Of a DNA stretch of 5,859 bases, positions 1 through 5,857 are shown piece after piece. Made by a program: the position numbers and the translations under genes. Each line of letters opens with the position of its first letter. The stretch's first letter is position 1. Under the pieces are notes generated by a model, which saw nothing but the letters and a program-made list of their open reading frames with translations, was not told where the DNA came from and made no database searches. The stretch lies in NCBI GenBank assembly GCA_030642405.1, contig DAOWNV010000187.1:1-5859 (forward strand), written 5' to 3'. This stretch comes from Desulfosarcina sp. (GTDB taxonomy: Bacteria; Desulfobacterota; Desulfobacteria; Desulfobacterales; Desulfosarcinaceae).

Positions 1-1
1 A

Positions 2-841
2 AGTCACCGTTTCGGAGAGCACAGCGGAATCGGCACACTGGCCCAAGCGGTCAATGCCGGCGACCCGTCAGGTGTGGAAATGGTCTGGGATCAGGGGTTT
101 AACGACATTATCCGATTGGAAATCAGCGATCCCGAAAATAAGGACTTTGCCCCATTGATCCTGGATGGGAATACAGATCCTTTGGTCGATAAAAAAAAAG
201 AAGGAAAGAGTGTGGGATACCGGACATATCTGAAACGAATCAGTGAAGGTCGCCCCGAAACTTGGGAAGAGGACCACTGGTTTCATGAAATCTTACATGA
301 TTTCAATTGTTTTCGGTTATTATCGGCTCTGCGTAAAGGCAATTGGGGGGTAGAGCGTCTCAACCGGAAAGTGGCCGACATCCTCTTTCGGGAAGATCTT
401 ATCCAGGCCACGGATGGCTGGTATGTGGGCCGGCCGGTCATGGTCACCCGCAACGACTATAGTCTGGGATTAATGAATGGCGATACCGGCATTCTTCTGC
501 CGGTAAACAGCAAAACGGATGCTGCAAAAAACAGGTTGAAAGTGGTATTCCCCCTTCCCGACGGATCATTAAAGAAAGTCCTGCCGTCCCGACTCAACCA
601 TGTGGAAAGCGTCTACGCCATGACCGTTCACAAAGCGCAGGGGTCCGAATTCGACCACACGGTTCTGGCTTTCCCCGATCACATGAGCCCATTGCTCACC
701 CGTGAATTAGTATACACCGCAATTACCCGATCCCGTAACCGATTCACTCTGGTGGGGCCCCAGGTGGATCTGATGTCCGCCGTGGTTAGACATCGGGTCT
801 ACAGGGCATCCGGTCTGGGAGAAATGTTCGAGAAGTATTGA
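2..841 (+). CDS. recD: Exodeoxyribonuclease V alpha subunit RecD, C-terminal part (5'-truncated by window edge)
   Basis: RecD is the 5'-to-3' superfamily 1B helicase subunit of RecBCD, which processes double-strand breaks in the cytoplasm. The reading frame is open from base 2 to TGA at 839-841, giving 279 codons, and it has no start because the gene begins outside the window. The first codons read SHRFGEHSGIG followed by LAQAVNAGD, the conserved RecD segment after the central ATPase motifs. Further on come a block ending MVTRNDYSLGLMNGDTG (about 440-490), the helicase motif TVHKAQGSEFD (about 623-655) and the motif VI region ELVYTAITRSRNR (about 704-742), whose arginines contact the nucleotide. 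The C-terminus, ending in SGLGEMF, matches the RRSGLAALF-like end of E. coli RecD, which favours the RecBCD-type protein over the longer RecD2. The Walker A part and the N-terminal domain are not in view. It converges with the radical SAM gene, 35 bases away. The GTG at 74 is an internal codon and not the start, because homology continues upstream of it. Confidence 0.93.
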   Translation, partial: SHRFGEHSGIGTLAQAVNAGDPSGVEMVWDQGFNDIIRLEISDPENKDFAPLILDGNTDPLVDKKKEGKSVGYRTYLKRISEGRPETWEEDHWFHEILHDFNCFRLLSALRKGNWGVERLNRKVADILFREDLIQATDGWYVGRPVMVTRNDYSLGLMNGDTGILLPVNSKTDAAKNRLKVVFPLPDGSLKKVLPSRLNHVESVYAMTVHKAQGSEFDHTVLAFPDHMSPLLTRELVYTAITRSRNRFTLVGPQVDLMSAVVRHRVYRASGLGEMFEKY

Positions 842-876
842 CTAAGGGTCTACCGTATGAAAGGCCCATGATGGTC

Positions 877-2043
877 TCATATAAAGCGTTTCATCATCTC
901 ATCTATCGCATCGTTTACGTTTTCAGGACCGATTCCGTGCTGATCACAAAAATCGTCCACTTTAGCGCACCGTTTTGAACTTTCCATCTCTGAAAGACGC
1001 GTAAAAATCCCCATGCGCCGTCCCACCTGAAATCGGCACTGATCCTCGACCGGTAGGGACAAAAAACGATCTAACACTTTCAGCATATCAGGCTTGGCAT
1101 CAGGAAGCTGCCCATTAACCTCCTCAAAAAGGTTTAAAATATGGTCACTTGTTACCATACTGGAAATCCCCTCAAGGTTTTCGATAAACAGACGCAGTTC
1201 CTGAACCATTTCCACATCGTTTAGTTTTACAAATCGACCTGATCGTTGTTCTTCAGCCAAAGGGATATTATTGGGAATGGCCAGGGTGCGCAATCGAATA
1301 AAATCGGGGTCAATCTGATTCAATGCATCGGCAGTTTCTTTAGCGTTTTCTTCTGACAGGTCTTTCCCACCCAGGCCGGGCATCACATATTCCGACAATT
1401 CCATACCGGCTCTTTTAACCTTTTTTCCGGCTTTGATCTGTGTTTTCTTGTCCACTCCTTTGTGGATCTTTTTAAGAACGTCGTCTGAACCTGACTCAAG
1501 GCCGATGTGAATCCGATTCAACCCGGTTTCACGCATCTGCAGCAGGTGGGCGTCGCTGATCCGTGCAACGGTATGGGATCGGGCATAGGAGGTAATCCGA
1601 TCCGTCCAGGGAAACCGTAATTTGAGATGACGTAAAATCCGGATCAATTGTTCCGGTTTTACCACAAGGCTATTTGCATCCTGAAGAAAAATAGAGGACA
1701 TACCGCCGGCATACCAATTTAGTGCGGAGGCAAAAGCCTGCTGCTCGTGAGAAGATAGCCCCTGCATTTTCTCTTCGATATCATTGCGGTAAATTCGTCC
1801 GGAATCGTCTGCTAACTGTTGAAACAAAGAGACGTATGTGTATAGAATTTCAATGTCCTCTATCACGTGGGATTCAGGCCGAACGGAAAACCGGGTTCCT
1901 TTATATACCGGGCAAAAAGCACAATTATTCCATGGACAGTTGCGCGTCACACGAATCAATAGGCTGCTCGCTTCGCTGGGAGGCCGAATGGGGCCTTGTT
2001 CGAAACCATGGTACATTTCTTTTTCAGGGCAACTCTTACGCAT
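877..2043 (-). CDS. Radical SAM protein of unknown function (COG1032-like)
   Basis: This is a 388-residue radical SAM enzyme expected to bind a 4Fe-4S cluster and cleave S-adenosylmethionine; its substrate is unknown. The cluster cysteines are C36, C41 and C44 in RNCPWNNCAFC, a C-x4-C-x2-C spacing rather than the classic C-x3-C-x2-C. It is preceded by a GPIRPPSEASSLLIRVT stretch typical of a COG1032 subgroup whose motif reads like GCxHNKCTFCxMYK. An approximately 65-residue, mostly helical insertion (residues 50-115) precedes the next barrel strand, IFLQDAN (118-124). GLNRIHIGLESGSDDVL (174-190) and VMPGLGGKD (220-228) are further barrel elements. The C-terminal 100 residues are helical and charged, with no second cluster motif and no B12-binding domain. 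ATG at 2043-2041 follows AGGAG (2058-2054) with a 10-base gap. The gene stands alone, divergent from the mltG-cob operon and convergent with recD. Family membership is secure, but any link to B12 is only positional. Confidence 0.9.
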   Translation of the reverse strand: MRKSCPEKEMYHGFEQGPIRPPSEASSLLIRVTRNCPWNNCAFCPVYKGTRFSVRPESHVIEDIEILYTYVSLFQQLADDSGRIYRNDIEEKMQGLSSHEQQAFASALNWYAGGMSSIFLQDANSLVVKPEQLIRILRHLKLRFPWTDRITSYARSHTVARISDAHLLQMRETGLNRIHIGLESGSDDVLKKIHKGVDKKTQIKAGKKVKRAGMELSEYVMPGLGGKDLSEENAKETADALNQIDPDFIRLRTLAIPNNIPLAEEQRSGRFVKLNDVEMVQELRLFIENLEGISSMVTSDHILNLFEEVNGQLPDAKPDMLKVLDRFLSLPVEDQCRFQVGRRMGIFTRLSEMESSKRCAKVDDFCDQHGIGPENVNDAIDEMMKRFI

Positions 2044-2053
2044 AGGAATTCAT

Positions 2054-2058
2054 CTCCT
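2054..2058 (-). promoter_or_regulatory. Ribosome binding site of the radical SAM gene
   Basis: Read on the minus strand this is AGGAG, a strong Shine-Dalgarno core, lying 10 bases before the ATG at 2043. An out-of-frame ATG at 2053-2051 directly abuts it, too close to be used; it would encode only five residues and stop across the true start. Confidence 0.6.
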
Positions 2059-2121
2059 AAAAAATCTTTATATCAAGTTCGACCATATTTTCGCAAATAG
2101 ATGTATCGCTGTGTAAACAAA

Positions 2122-2150
2122 ATAACAAGTTCTTCTTTGACAATTGTCAA
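2122..2150 (-). promoter_or_regulatory. Candidate leftward sigma-70-type promoter for the radical SAM gene
   Basis: On the minus strand a consensus TTGACA (2150-2145) is followed after 17 bases by TGTTAT (2127-2122), a 4-of-6 match to TATAAT. Transcription would begin near 2115 and leave a leader of about 70 bases. The -35 is one half of the palindrome at 2137-2150. An alternative -10, TATAAA at 2072-2067, lies nearer the gene but has a poor -35. This is a motif match only. Confidence 0.4.
2137..2150. promoter_or_regulatory. Perfect 14-base palindrome, candidate operator
   Basis: TTGACAATTGTCAA is identical to its own reverse complement over all 14 bases and does not extend further. It lies between the divergent radical SAM and mltG genes and contains the -35 hexamer TTGACA on both strands. 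A dimeric repressor bound here would block both promoters. The size and symmetry suit a small winged-helix regulator such as a MarR-type dimer, but no regulator gene is in view and this is inference. Confidence 0.5.
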
Positions 2151-2166
2151 GCACATGCCTTATGCT
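2137..2166 (+). promoter_or_regulatory. Candidate rightward promoter of the mltG-cobO-cobQ-cobU operon
   Basis: TTGACA (2137-2142) is a perfect -35 hexamer, followed after 18 bases by TATGCT (2161-2166), a 4-of-6 match to the -10 consensus. The start would fall near 2173, giving an approximately 55-base leader before mltG. TATAAG at 2175-2180 is a closer -10 match, but no good -35 sits at the right distance from it. The -35 lies inside a perfect palindrome and the -10 inside a second dyad, so repressor control is plausible. No experimental start site is available. Confidence 0.5.
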
Positions 2167-2170
2167 GTGC
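2151..2170. promoter_or_regulatory. Interrupted dyad over the rightward -10 region
   Basis: GCACA (2151-2155) is matched by TGTGC (2166-2170). Inside them a further GC pairs with GC across CTTAT, with one unpaired T. The dyad abuts the 14-base palindrome directly and covers the probable -10 of the mltG operon. It could be a second operator half or chance. It lies upstream of the expected start site, so it is unlikely to act as an RNA hairpin for the rightward transcript. Confidence 0.25.
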
Positions 2171-2215
2171 GCTTTATAAGAGGGACAAAAAATCAGAAAA
2201 ATCGACATATGTTTT

Positions 2216-2219
2216 AAGG
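2216..2219 (+). promoter_or_regulatory. Ribosome binding site of mltG
   Basis: AAGG lies 7 bases before the ATG at 2227. An in-frame TAA at 2215-2217 rules out a longer protein, so this short Shine-Dalgarno supports 2227 as the start. Confidence 0.5.
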
Positions 2220-2226
2220 CGTCAAG

Positions 2227-3258
2227 ATGCTCAAGAAACTTGGATGGGTCATAGTCTTCCTGATTTTTGCAGGGATCTGCACAATTGGAGGCATTTACAT
2301 AAATCTTATGTCCTGGGCGGATCGCCCCTTAAAAATCAACACTGAGGATAAAATCAACACCGAGGATAAATTATTTACGGTTTCTCCGGGCCAGGGAGTG
2401 AAAAAAACCGCAATAGCGTTAGAGCAGGAAGGTTTGATTTCAAATGTTTTGTATTTCTCCATCTTGGCCAGAATCGATAAAATAGACAAAAAACTAAAAG
2501 CCGGTGAGTATTTTCTTTCCACAGCAATGACCCCCAGGGAAATAATGGGCCAAATGGTACGGGGCAGGGTTCACCTTTACCGACTCACCATACCCGAAGG
2601 ATTCAATCTGGTCCAAATCGCTAAAGCCGTTGGGCAAGCCGGCCTGGAATCGGAAAAACAATTTCTCGACGCCACCCGAGACCCTCAAACAGCCGAGATG
2701 TTGGGAATCAAAGCCCAAACCCTGGAAGGGTATCTCTTTCCTGACACATACTATTTTCCCAAAGGGTTGGACAGCTTTGCGATCATCGCCGCCATGGTCA
2801 AACAGTTTCAAGCTGCTTTCAAACCTGAGTGGGAAAAAAGAGCAACAGCATTAAAGATGACCCGGCACGAGGTAGTTACCCTTGCTTCCATCATTGAGAA
2901 AGAGACAGCCGCTCAAGAGGAACGCCCGCTGATTTCATCGGTTTTTCACAATCGTCTGAGAAAAGGGATGCGACTGGAGACGGATCCCACGGTAATCTAT
3001 GGAATTCCCGATTTTAACGGAAACATCAAACGAAAACATCTTGAAACCTACACGCCTTACAATACCTATAAAATCAAAGGGCTTCCTCCAGGGCCCATTT
3101 CCAGCCCGGGGGCGCTGGCTATTAAGGCGGCTTTATATCCCGCCAAAACAGACTATCTCTTTTTTGTTTCTAAAAAAAATGGGACCCATCAATTTTCTAC
3201 CACTGTCAAGGAGCACAATGCAGCTGTGCGAAAATATCAATTAAGGAGAAAAAGGTGA
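2227..3258 (+). CDS. mltG: Endolytic murein transglycosylase MltG (YceG-like)
   Basis: MltG is an inner-membrane lytic transglycosylase that cuts nascent peptidoglycan strands in the periplasm and is thought to set glycan chain length or terminate synthesis. The 343-residue length is typical of the family. Residues 1-28 form a short basic start and one hydrophobic membrane anchor without a clear signal-peptidase site. A LysM-like region follows (about 50-115, with VSPGQGVKKTA, KAGEYFLS and TIPEGFNLVQIA). The YceG catalytic domain contains LEGYLFPDTYYFPKG (166-180), the active-site motif LASIIEKET (219-227) with E224 matching catalytic E218 of E. coli, ETDPTVIYG (251-259), and YNTYKIKGLPPGPISSPG (278-295). 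The linker after the anchor carries a tandem KINTED repeat (36-47). The stop overlaps the cobO GTG by 4 bases, so the two are probably translationally coupled. Many other bacteria pair mltG with tmk or holB instead. It leads the operon. Confidence 0.95.
   Translation: MLKKLGWVIVFLIFAGICTIGGIYINLMSWADRPLKINTEDKINTEDKLFTVSPGQGVKKTAIALEQEGLISNVLYFSILARIDKIDKKLKAGEYFLSTAMTPREIMGQMVRGRVHLYRLTIPEGFNLVQIAKAVGQAGLESEKQFLDATRDPQTAEMLGIKAQTLEGYLFPDTYYFPKGLDSFAIIAAMVKQFQAAFKPEWEKRATALKMTRHEVVTLASIIEKETAAQEERPLISSVFHNRLRKGMRLETDPTVIYGIPDFNGNIKRKHLETYTPYNTYKIKGLPPGPISSPGALAIKAALYPAKTDYLFFVSKKNGTHQFSTTVKEHNAAVRKYQLRRKR
2332..2367 (+). repeat. In-frame 18-base tandem duplication within mltG
   Basis: Two adjacent 18-base units (2332-2349 and 2350-2367) differ at one third-codon position (ACT versus ACC) and both encode KINTED. 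They lie just after the membrane anchor, in the periplasmic linker before the LysM-like region, where length change would be tolerated. The near identity suggests a fairly recent duplication. Confidence 0.85.
3243..3248 (+). promoter_or_regulatory. Ribosome binding site of cobO, inside the end of mltG
   Basis: AAGGAG sits 6 bases before the GTG at 3255 and decides that start. It lies within the last mltG codons, so ribosomes finishing mltG can restart on cobO through the GTGA overlap. Confidence 0.75.
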
Positions 3259-3779
3259 CACTGAAAAAGGGTTACATTCAAGTTTACACAGGTAACGGGA
3301 AAGGAAAAACAACGGCGGCATTGGGACTGACCTTGCGAGCCGTCGGTTCAGGACTCAAGGTTTACATTGCGCAGTTTATGAAATCCGGCGATTACAGTGA
3401 AATCAAAGCTCTGTCCCAATTTGGTAAACAAGTCACCGTTGAGCAGTTCGGGTTGGGACATTTTGTCAAAGGGAAACCTACACCGGAGGATGCATATGCT
3501 GCAAAAAAAGGTTTGCAGGCCATTCGCAAAGCTCTGAATTCAGGGGATTACAACGTTGTCATAATGGAAGAAGGCAATGTAGCGGCCATGTGCGGCCTTT
3601 TTCCAGTGGAGGAGATCCTGTCTATCATGTCGGAAAAACCGGAAAGTGTCGAGTTGGTCATCACCGGCAGGGGTGCCGACCCAAAGGTTATCGAAAGGGC
3701 CGACCTGGTAACGGAGATGATGGAGGTAAAGCATTACTATGAAGCTGGTGTAATGGCCAGGGTTGGAATAGAGAAGTAG
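3255..3779 (+). CDS. cobO: Cob(I)yrinic acid a,c-diamide adenosyltransferase (CobO/BtuR/CobA type)
   Basis: This enzyme transfers the 5'-deoxyadenosyl group of ATP to the cobalt of reduced corrinoids, giving the adenosylated intermediate that CobQ uses. The 174-residue length is slightly short of the enteric BtuR (about 196), lacking the enteric N-terminal extension. The P-loop GNGKGKTT (residues 13-20) in VYTGNGKGKTTAALGL is diagnostic. LVITGRGADPKVIERADLVTEM (134-155) and VKHYYEAGVMARVGIEK (158-174) match the family C-terminus. The usual Walker B-like VVLDEIN/L reads VVIMEEGNVA here (101-110). The enteric GFTW segment, with the Phe and Trp that shape the corrinoid pocket, aligns roughly with GLGHFVKGKP (66-75) and has no Trp. 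These look like features of a subgroup rather than damage, since all other motifs are intact. The GTG start has a good Shine-Dalgarno 6 bases upstream. cobQ follows after 24 bases. Confidence 0.92.
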   Translation: MTLKKGYIQVYTGNGKGKTTAALGLTLRAVGSGLKVYIAQFMKSGDYSEIKALSQFGKQVTVEQFGLGHFVKGKPTPEDAYAAKKGLQAIRKALNSGDYNVVIMEEGNVAAMCGLFPVEEILSIMSEKPESVELVITGRGADPKVIERADLVTEMMEVKHYYEAGVMARVGIEK

Positions 3780-3803
3780 GAATATCAGGGTTCCAAAAAA
3801 ATC

Positions 3804-5312
3804 ATGAATGAAAAAAAAAAACATAGACTCGCTCCCTGCCTTGCAGTCTTCGGCACCGGCTCGGACGTAGGGAAAAGCGTTCTGGCTGCTGCCTTGTGCC
3901 GGATTTTTGCAGACCTTGGCCTGCGTGTCGCGCCATACAAGGCTCAGAACATGTCCAACAATTCCGGAGTGACCCCGGAAGGTCTTGAAATGGGTCGTGC
4001 TCAAATCGTTCAGGCGGAAGCTGCCGGTATTGTCCCCCACGTGGATATGAACCCCATTTTGCTTAAGCCCACTAGTGATGTGGGCTCCCAGGTCGTCCTT
4101 ATGGGCGAATCCATCGGTAATCAGACAGCCATGGATTATCATGAGAAAAAGACAATCCTTGTAAAAACGGCCAGGAAAGCCCTTGAACGCCTTCGCAGCA
4201 AATACGACTTGGTTGTCATTGAAGGCGCCGGTTCCTGTGCTGAGGTAAACCTCATGGACCATGATATCGTCAACTTCTCCATGGCCCAGGCCGCCGATGC
4301 GCCTGTCATCATAGTGGGGGACATCCACAGGGGCGGCATCTTCGCCCAGTTGGTGGGTACGTTGGAATGTATTCCACAACATTACAAAGATCGTGTGGCC
4401 GGATTCATCATAAACCGCTTTCGTGGTGATGAGCGGCTCTTTGAAGACGGTATACGGTGGATCGAGGAGAAAACCGGACTGCCCGTCTTCGGTGTGGTGC
4501 CCTGGTACGATCATATCCGCATCGACCCCGAGGATTCGGTAGTGATAGAAAAACCACAAACCGTTTCAGTGGATTTTGGCGGTGAGCCTGCTATCGGCGT
4601 GATCCGTATTCCTCATATCTCCAACTTCACCGATTTCGACCCGCTGTCGGCCGTCCCGGGAATCGCCATTCACTTTGTGGAAACGCCGCAGGATCTTTCC
4701 GGATTCGCAGCGATTATTATTCCCGGTTCAAAAAATACTCGATCTGATCTGAAATGGCTTAAAATCACCGGCTGGCAATCCCGAATTGAAGACTATCTGA
4801 AAAACGGCGGCCATATTACCGGCATCTGTGGTGGTTATCAGATGATGGGGAAATCCGTTAATGATCCGGAAGGTCTGGAAGGCAAACCGGGAGTGACTCT
4901 CGGGTTGGATCTGTTGCCGGTAGAAACTATTCTTCAGGCACCAAAAACGACGACGTTGAGCAGGTTTTCATGGGATGGCAACAATGGAACCGGTTATGAG
5001 ATCCATATGGGACAAACCCGATTGACAGGAGGAGAACCGCTTTTAAATGTTCAGGAAAGAAACGGTGCGGCCATCAAAGACACCGATGGGTGCGTGGCAC
5101 GAAATCACAGGGTATTGGGAACATATATGCACGGCCTTTTTGATACCCCGAAGCTCGTCTCCCTCTGGCTCGAAAGTGTCGGTTTAACAGGTATCGATGT
5201 CCCCTCGACCGGTGGTCTTGCAGCAAAAAATGAGCAATACAATCTGCTGGCTGATCATGTCAGAAACCATGTAGACATTCAAAAAATATGCAAATTAGTA
5301 TTAATACCGTGA
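3804..5312 (+). CDS. cobQ: Adenosylcobyric acid synthase, glutamine-hydrolysing (CobQ/CbiP)
   Basis: This cytoplasmic enzyme amidates side chains b, d, e and g of adenosylcobyrinic acid a,c-diamide, using glutamine and ATP, to give adenosylcobyric acid. The 502 residues equal the usual family length. The N-terminal dethiobiotin-synthetase-like ATPase half has FGTGSDVGKSVL (16-27), the signature PYKAQNMSNNSGVT (44-57), MGRAQIVQAEAA (63-74), MNPILLKPTSDVGSQVV (82-98) and VVIEGAGSCAEVNL (137-150). GDIHRGGIFAQ (172-182) and FIINRFRGD (201-209) follow. The C-terminal class I (triad) amidotransferase half has IIIPGSKNT (304-312), nucleophile C342 in GICGGYQMMG and H443 in GTYMHGLFD. All are intact. 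The ATG at 3804 is the only sensible start, with just a weak AGGG 13 bases upstream and an 11-A run at codons 3-6. It overlaps cobU at its 3' end. Confidence 0.96.
   Translation: MNEKKKHRLAPCLAVFGTGSDVGKSVLAAALCRIFADLGLRVAPYKAQNMSNNSGVTPEGLEMGRAQIVQAEAAGIVPHVDMNPILLKPTSDVGSQVVLMGESIGNQTAMDYHEKKTILVKTARKALERLRSKYDLVVIEGAGSCAEVNLMDHDIVNFSMAQAADAPVIIVGDIHRGGIFAQLVGTLECIPQHYKDRVAGFIINRFRGDERLFEDGIRWIEEKTGLPVFGVVPWYDHIRIDPEDSVVIEKPQTVSVDFGGEPAIGVIRIPHISNFTDFDPLSAVPGIAIHFVETPQDLSGFAAIIIPGSKNTRSDLKWLKITGWQSRIEDYLKNGGHITGICGGYQMMGKSVNDPEGLEGKPGVTLGLDLLPVETILQAPKTTTLSRFSWDGNNGTGYEIHMGQTRLTGGEPLLNVQERNGAAIKDTDGCVARNHRVLGTYMHGLFDTPKLVSLWLESVGLTGIDVPSTGGLAAKNEQYNLLADHVRNHVDIQKICKLVLIP
3811..3821 (+). repeat. 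Run of 11 adenines at the start of cobQ
   Basis: Codons 3-6 of cobQ (GAA AAA AAA AAA, with the next base C) form an uninterrupted A11 tract. Such runs are prone to polymerase slippage and to replication indels. One extra A brings a TAG within two codons, so the tract could affect expression or be a place for sequencing error. Confidence 0.8.
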
Positions 5313-5857
5313 AAACAAAGGAAAAGATACTTGTCATCGGCGGCTGCCGCAGCGGAAAGAGCAGCCATGCGTTGCTTTTGGCCGAAACCATGGGCGACCG
5401 CCGCATTTTTGTGGCCACATGCGTCCCCCAGGACAAGGAGATGCAAAACCGGGTGGATCGACACCGCCTTGAACGCGAAAATACCTGGGACACCCTTGAA
5501 ATCCCAGTCAACGTGGCGGGTGCCGTCACCGATCACAGCCCGGCGGCAGATGTCATACTGGTGGATTGCCTGACTCTTTGGCTTAACAATTTGCTCATGG
5601 AAACCCGGAATGTGGAGGAGATTCGAAAGCGAATTGACGGCTTGGCGGAGGCTGTAAATAACGCTCCCCATGCGATCATACTGGTTTCAAACGAAGTTGG
5701 TGCCGGAATTGTGCCTGAAAACAAGCTGGCCCGTTTGTACCGGGATCTTTCCGGGTGGACCAACCAGGCTATAGCTAAAGCCTGCGATCGGGTGATCTGG
5801 ATGGTAGCCGGTATTCCCGTAACAATTAAACCACCAGCTAAAGATACAGTTCGATGA
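5288..5857 (+). CDS. cobU: Bifunctional adenosylcobinamide kinase / adenosylcobinamide-phosphate guanylyltransferase (CobU/CobP)
   Basis: CobU phosphorylates adenosylcobinamide and then transfers GMP from GTP, giving AdoCbi-GDP for CobS. Length is 189 residues, or 182 from the alternative start, in line with the family (about 180). The P-loop GGCRSGKSS is at 18-26. FVATCVPQDKEMQNRVDRH (41-59) places H59 where Salmonella CobU has H46, the guanylylated histidine. VDCLTLWLNNLL (92-103), VSNEVGAGIVP (133-143), YRDLSGWTNQAIA (151-163) and AGIPVTIK (174-181) complete the fold. Two starts are possible. ATG 5288 overlaps cobQ by 25 bases. GTG 5309, in frame, forms a GTGA overlap like that of mltG-cobO and brings the P-loop near residue 11, as is usual. 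Neither has a clear Shine-Dalgarno, so coupling to cobQ is likely. An ATG at 5854 overlapping the stop (ATGA) may begin the next gene of the operon, of which only two codons are in the window. Confidence 0.94.
   Translation: MQISINTVKTKEKILVIGGCRSGKSSHALLLAETMGDRRIFVATCVPQDKEMQNRVDRHRLERENTWDTLEIPVNVAGAVTDHSPAADVILVDCLTLWLNNLLMETRNVEEIRKRIDGLAEAVNNAPHAIILVSNEVGAGIVPENKLARLYRDLSGWTNQAIAKACDRVIWMVAGIPVTIKPPAKDTVR

Noticed and set aside
191..199. A9 run within recD as a possible frameshift or slippage site.
   Set aside because: The frame is intact on both sides and matches RecD throughout; a single run of lysine codons explains it.
846..867. Hairpin GGGTCT / AGGCCC with a 10-base loop, just after the recD stop in the convergent gap.
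   Set aside because: The stem is 6 pairs with one G-U wobble, weaker on the other strand, and no T-run follows on either strand. Not enough to call a terminator, though some termination between the convergent genes would be expected.
2036..2053. Five-codon open frame on the minus strand (ATG at 2053) overlapping the radical SAM start, a possible leader peptide.
   Set aside because: Its ATG directly abuts the AGGAG, leaving no spacing for initiation; the in-frame ATG at 2043 fits better.
1722..2116. Plus-strand open frames opposite the start of the radical SAM gene.
   Set aside because: They are antisense to the conserved cysteine region, with no ribosome site or recognisable product.
3540..4559. 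A 339-codon open frame on the minus strand across cobO and cobQ.
   Set aside because: It lies antisense to two intact, well-recognised genes and spans the junction between them. Its translation resembles no family I know, and its openness is explained by codon bias of the sense genes.
5260..5763. Minus-strand and alternative-frame open frames over cobU.
   Set aside because: All are shadows of a clearly intact CobU with every family motif in the sense frame.
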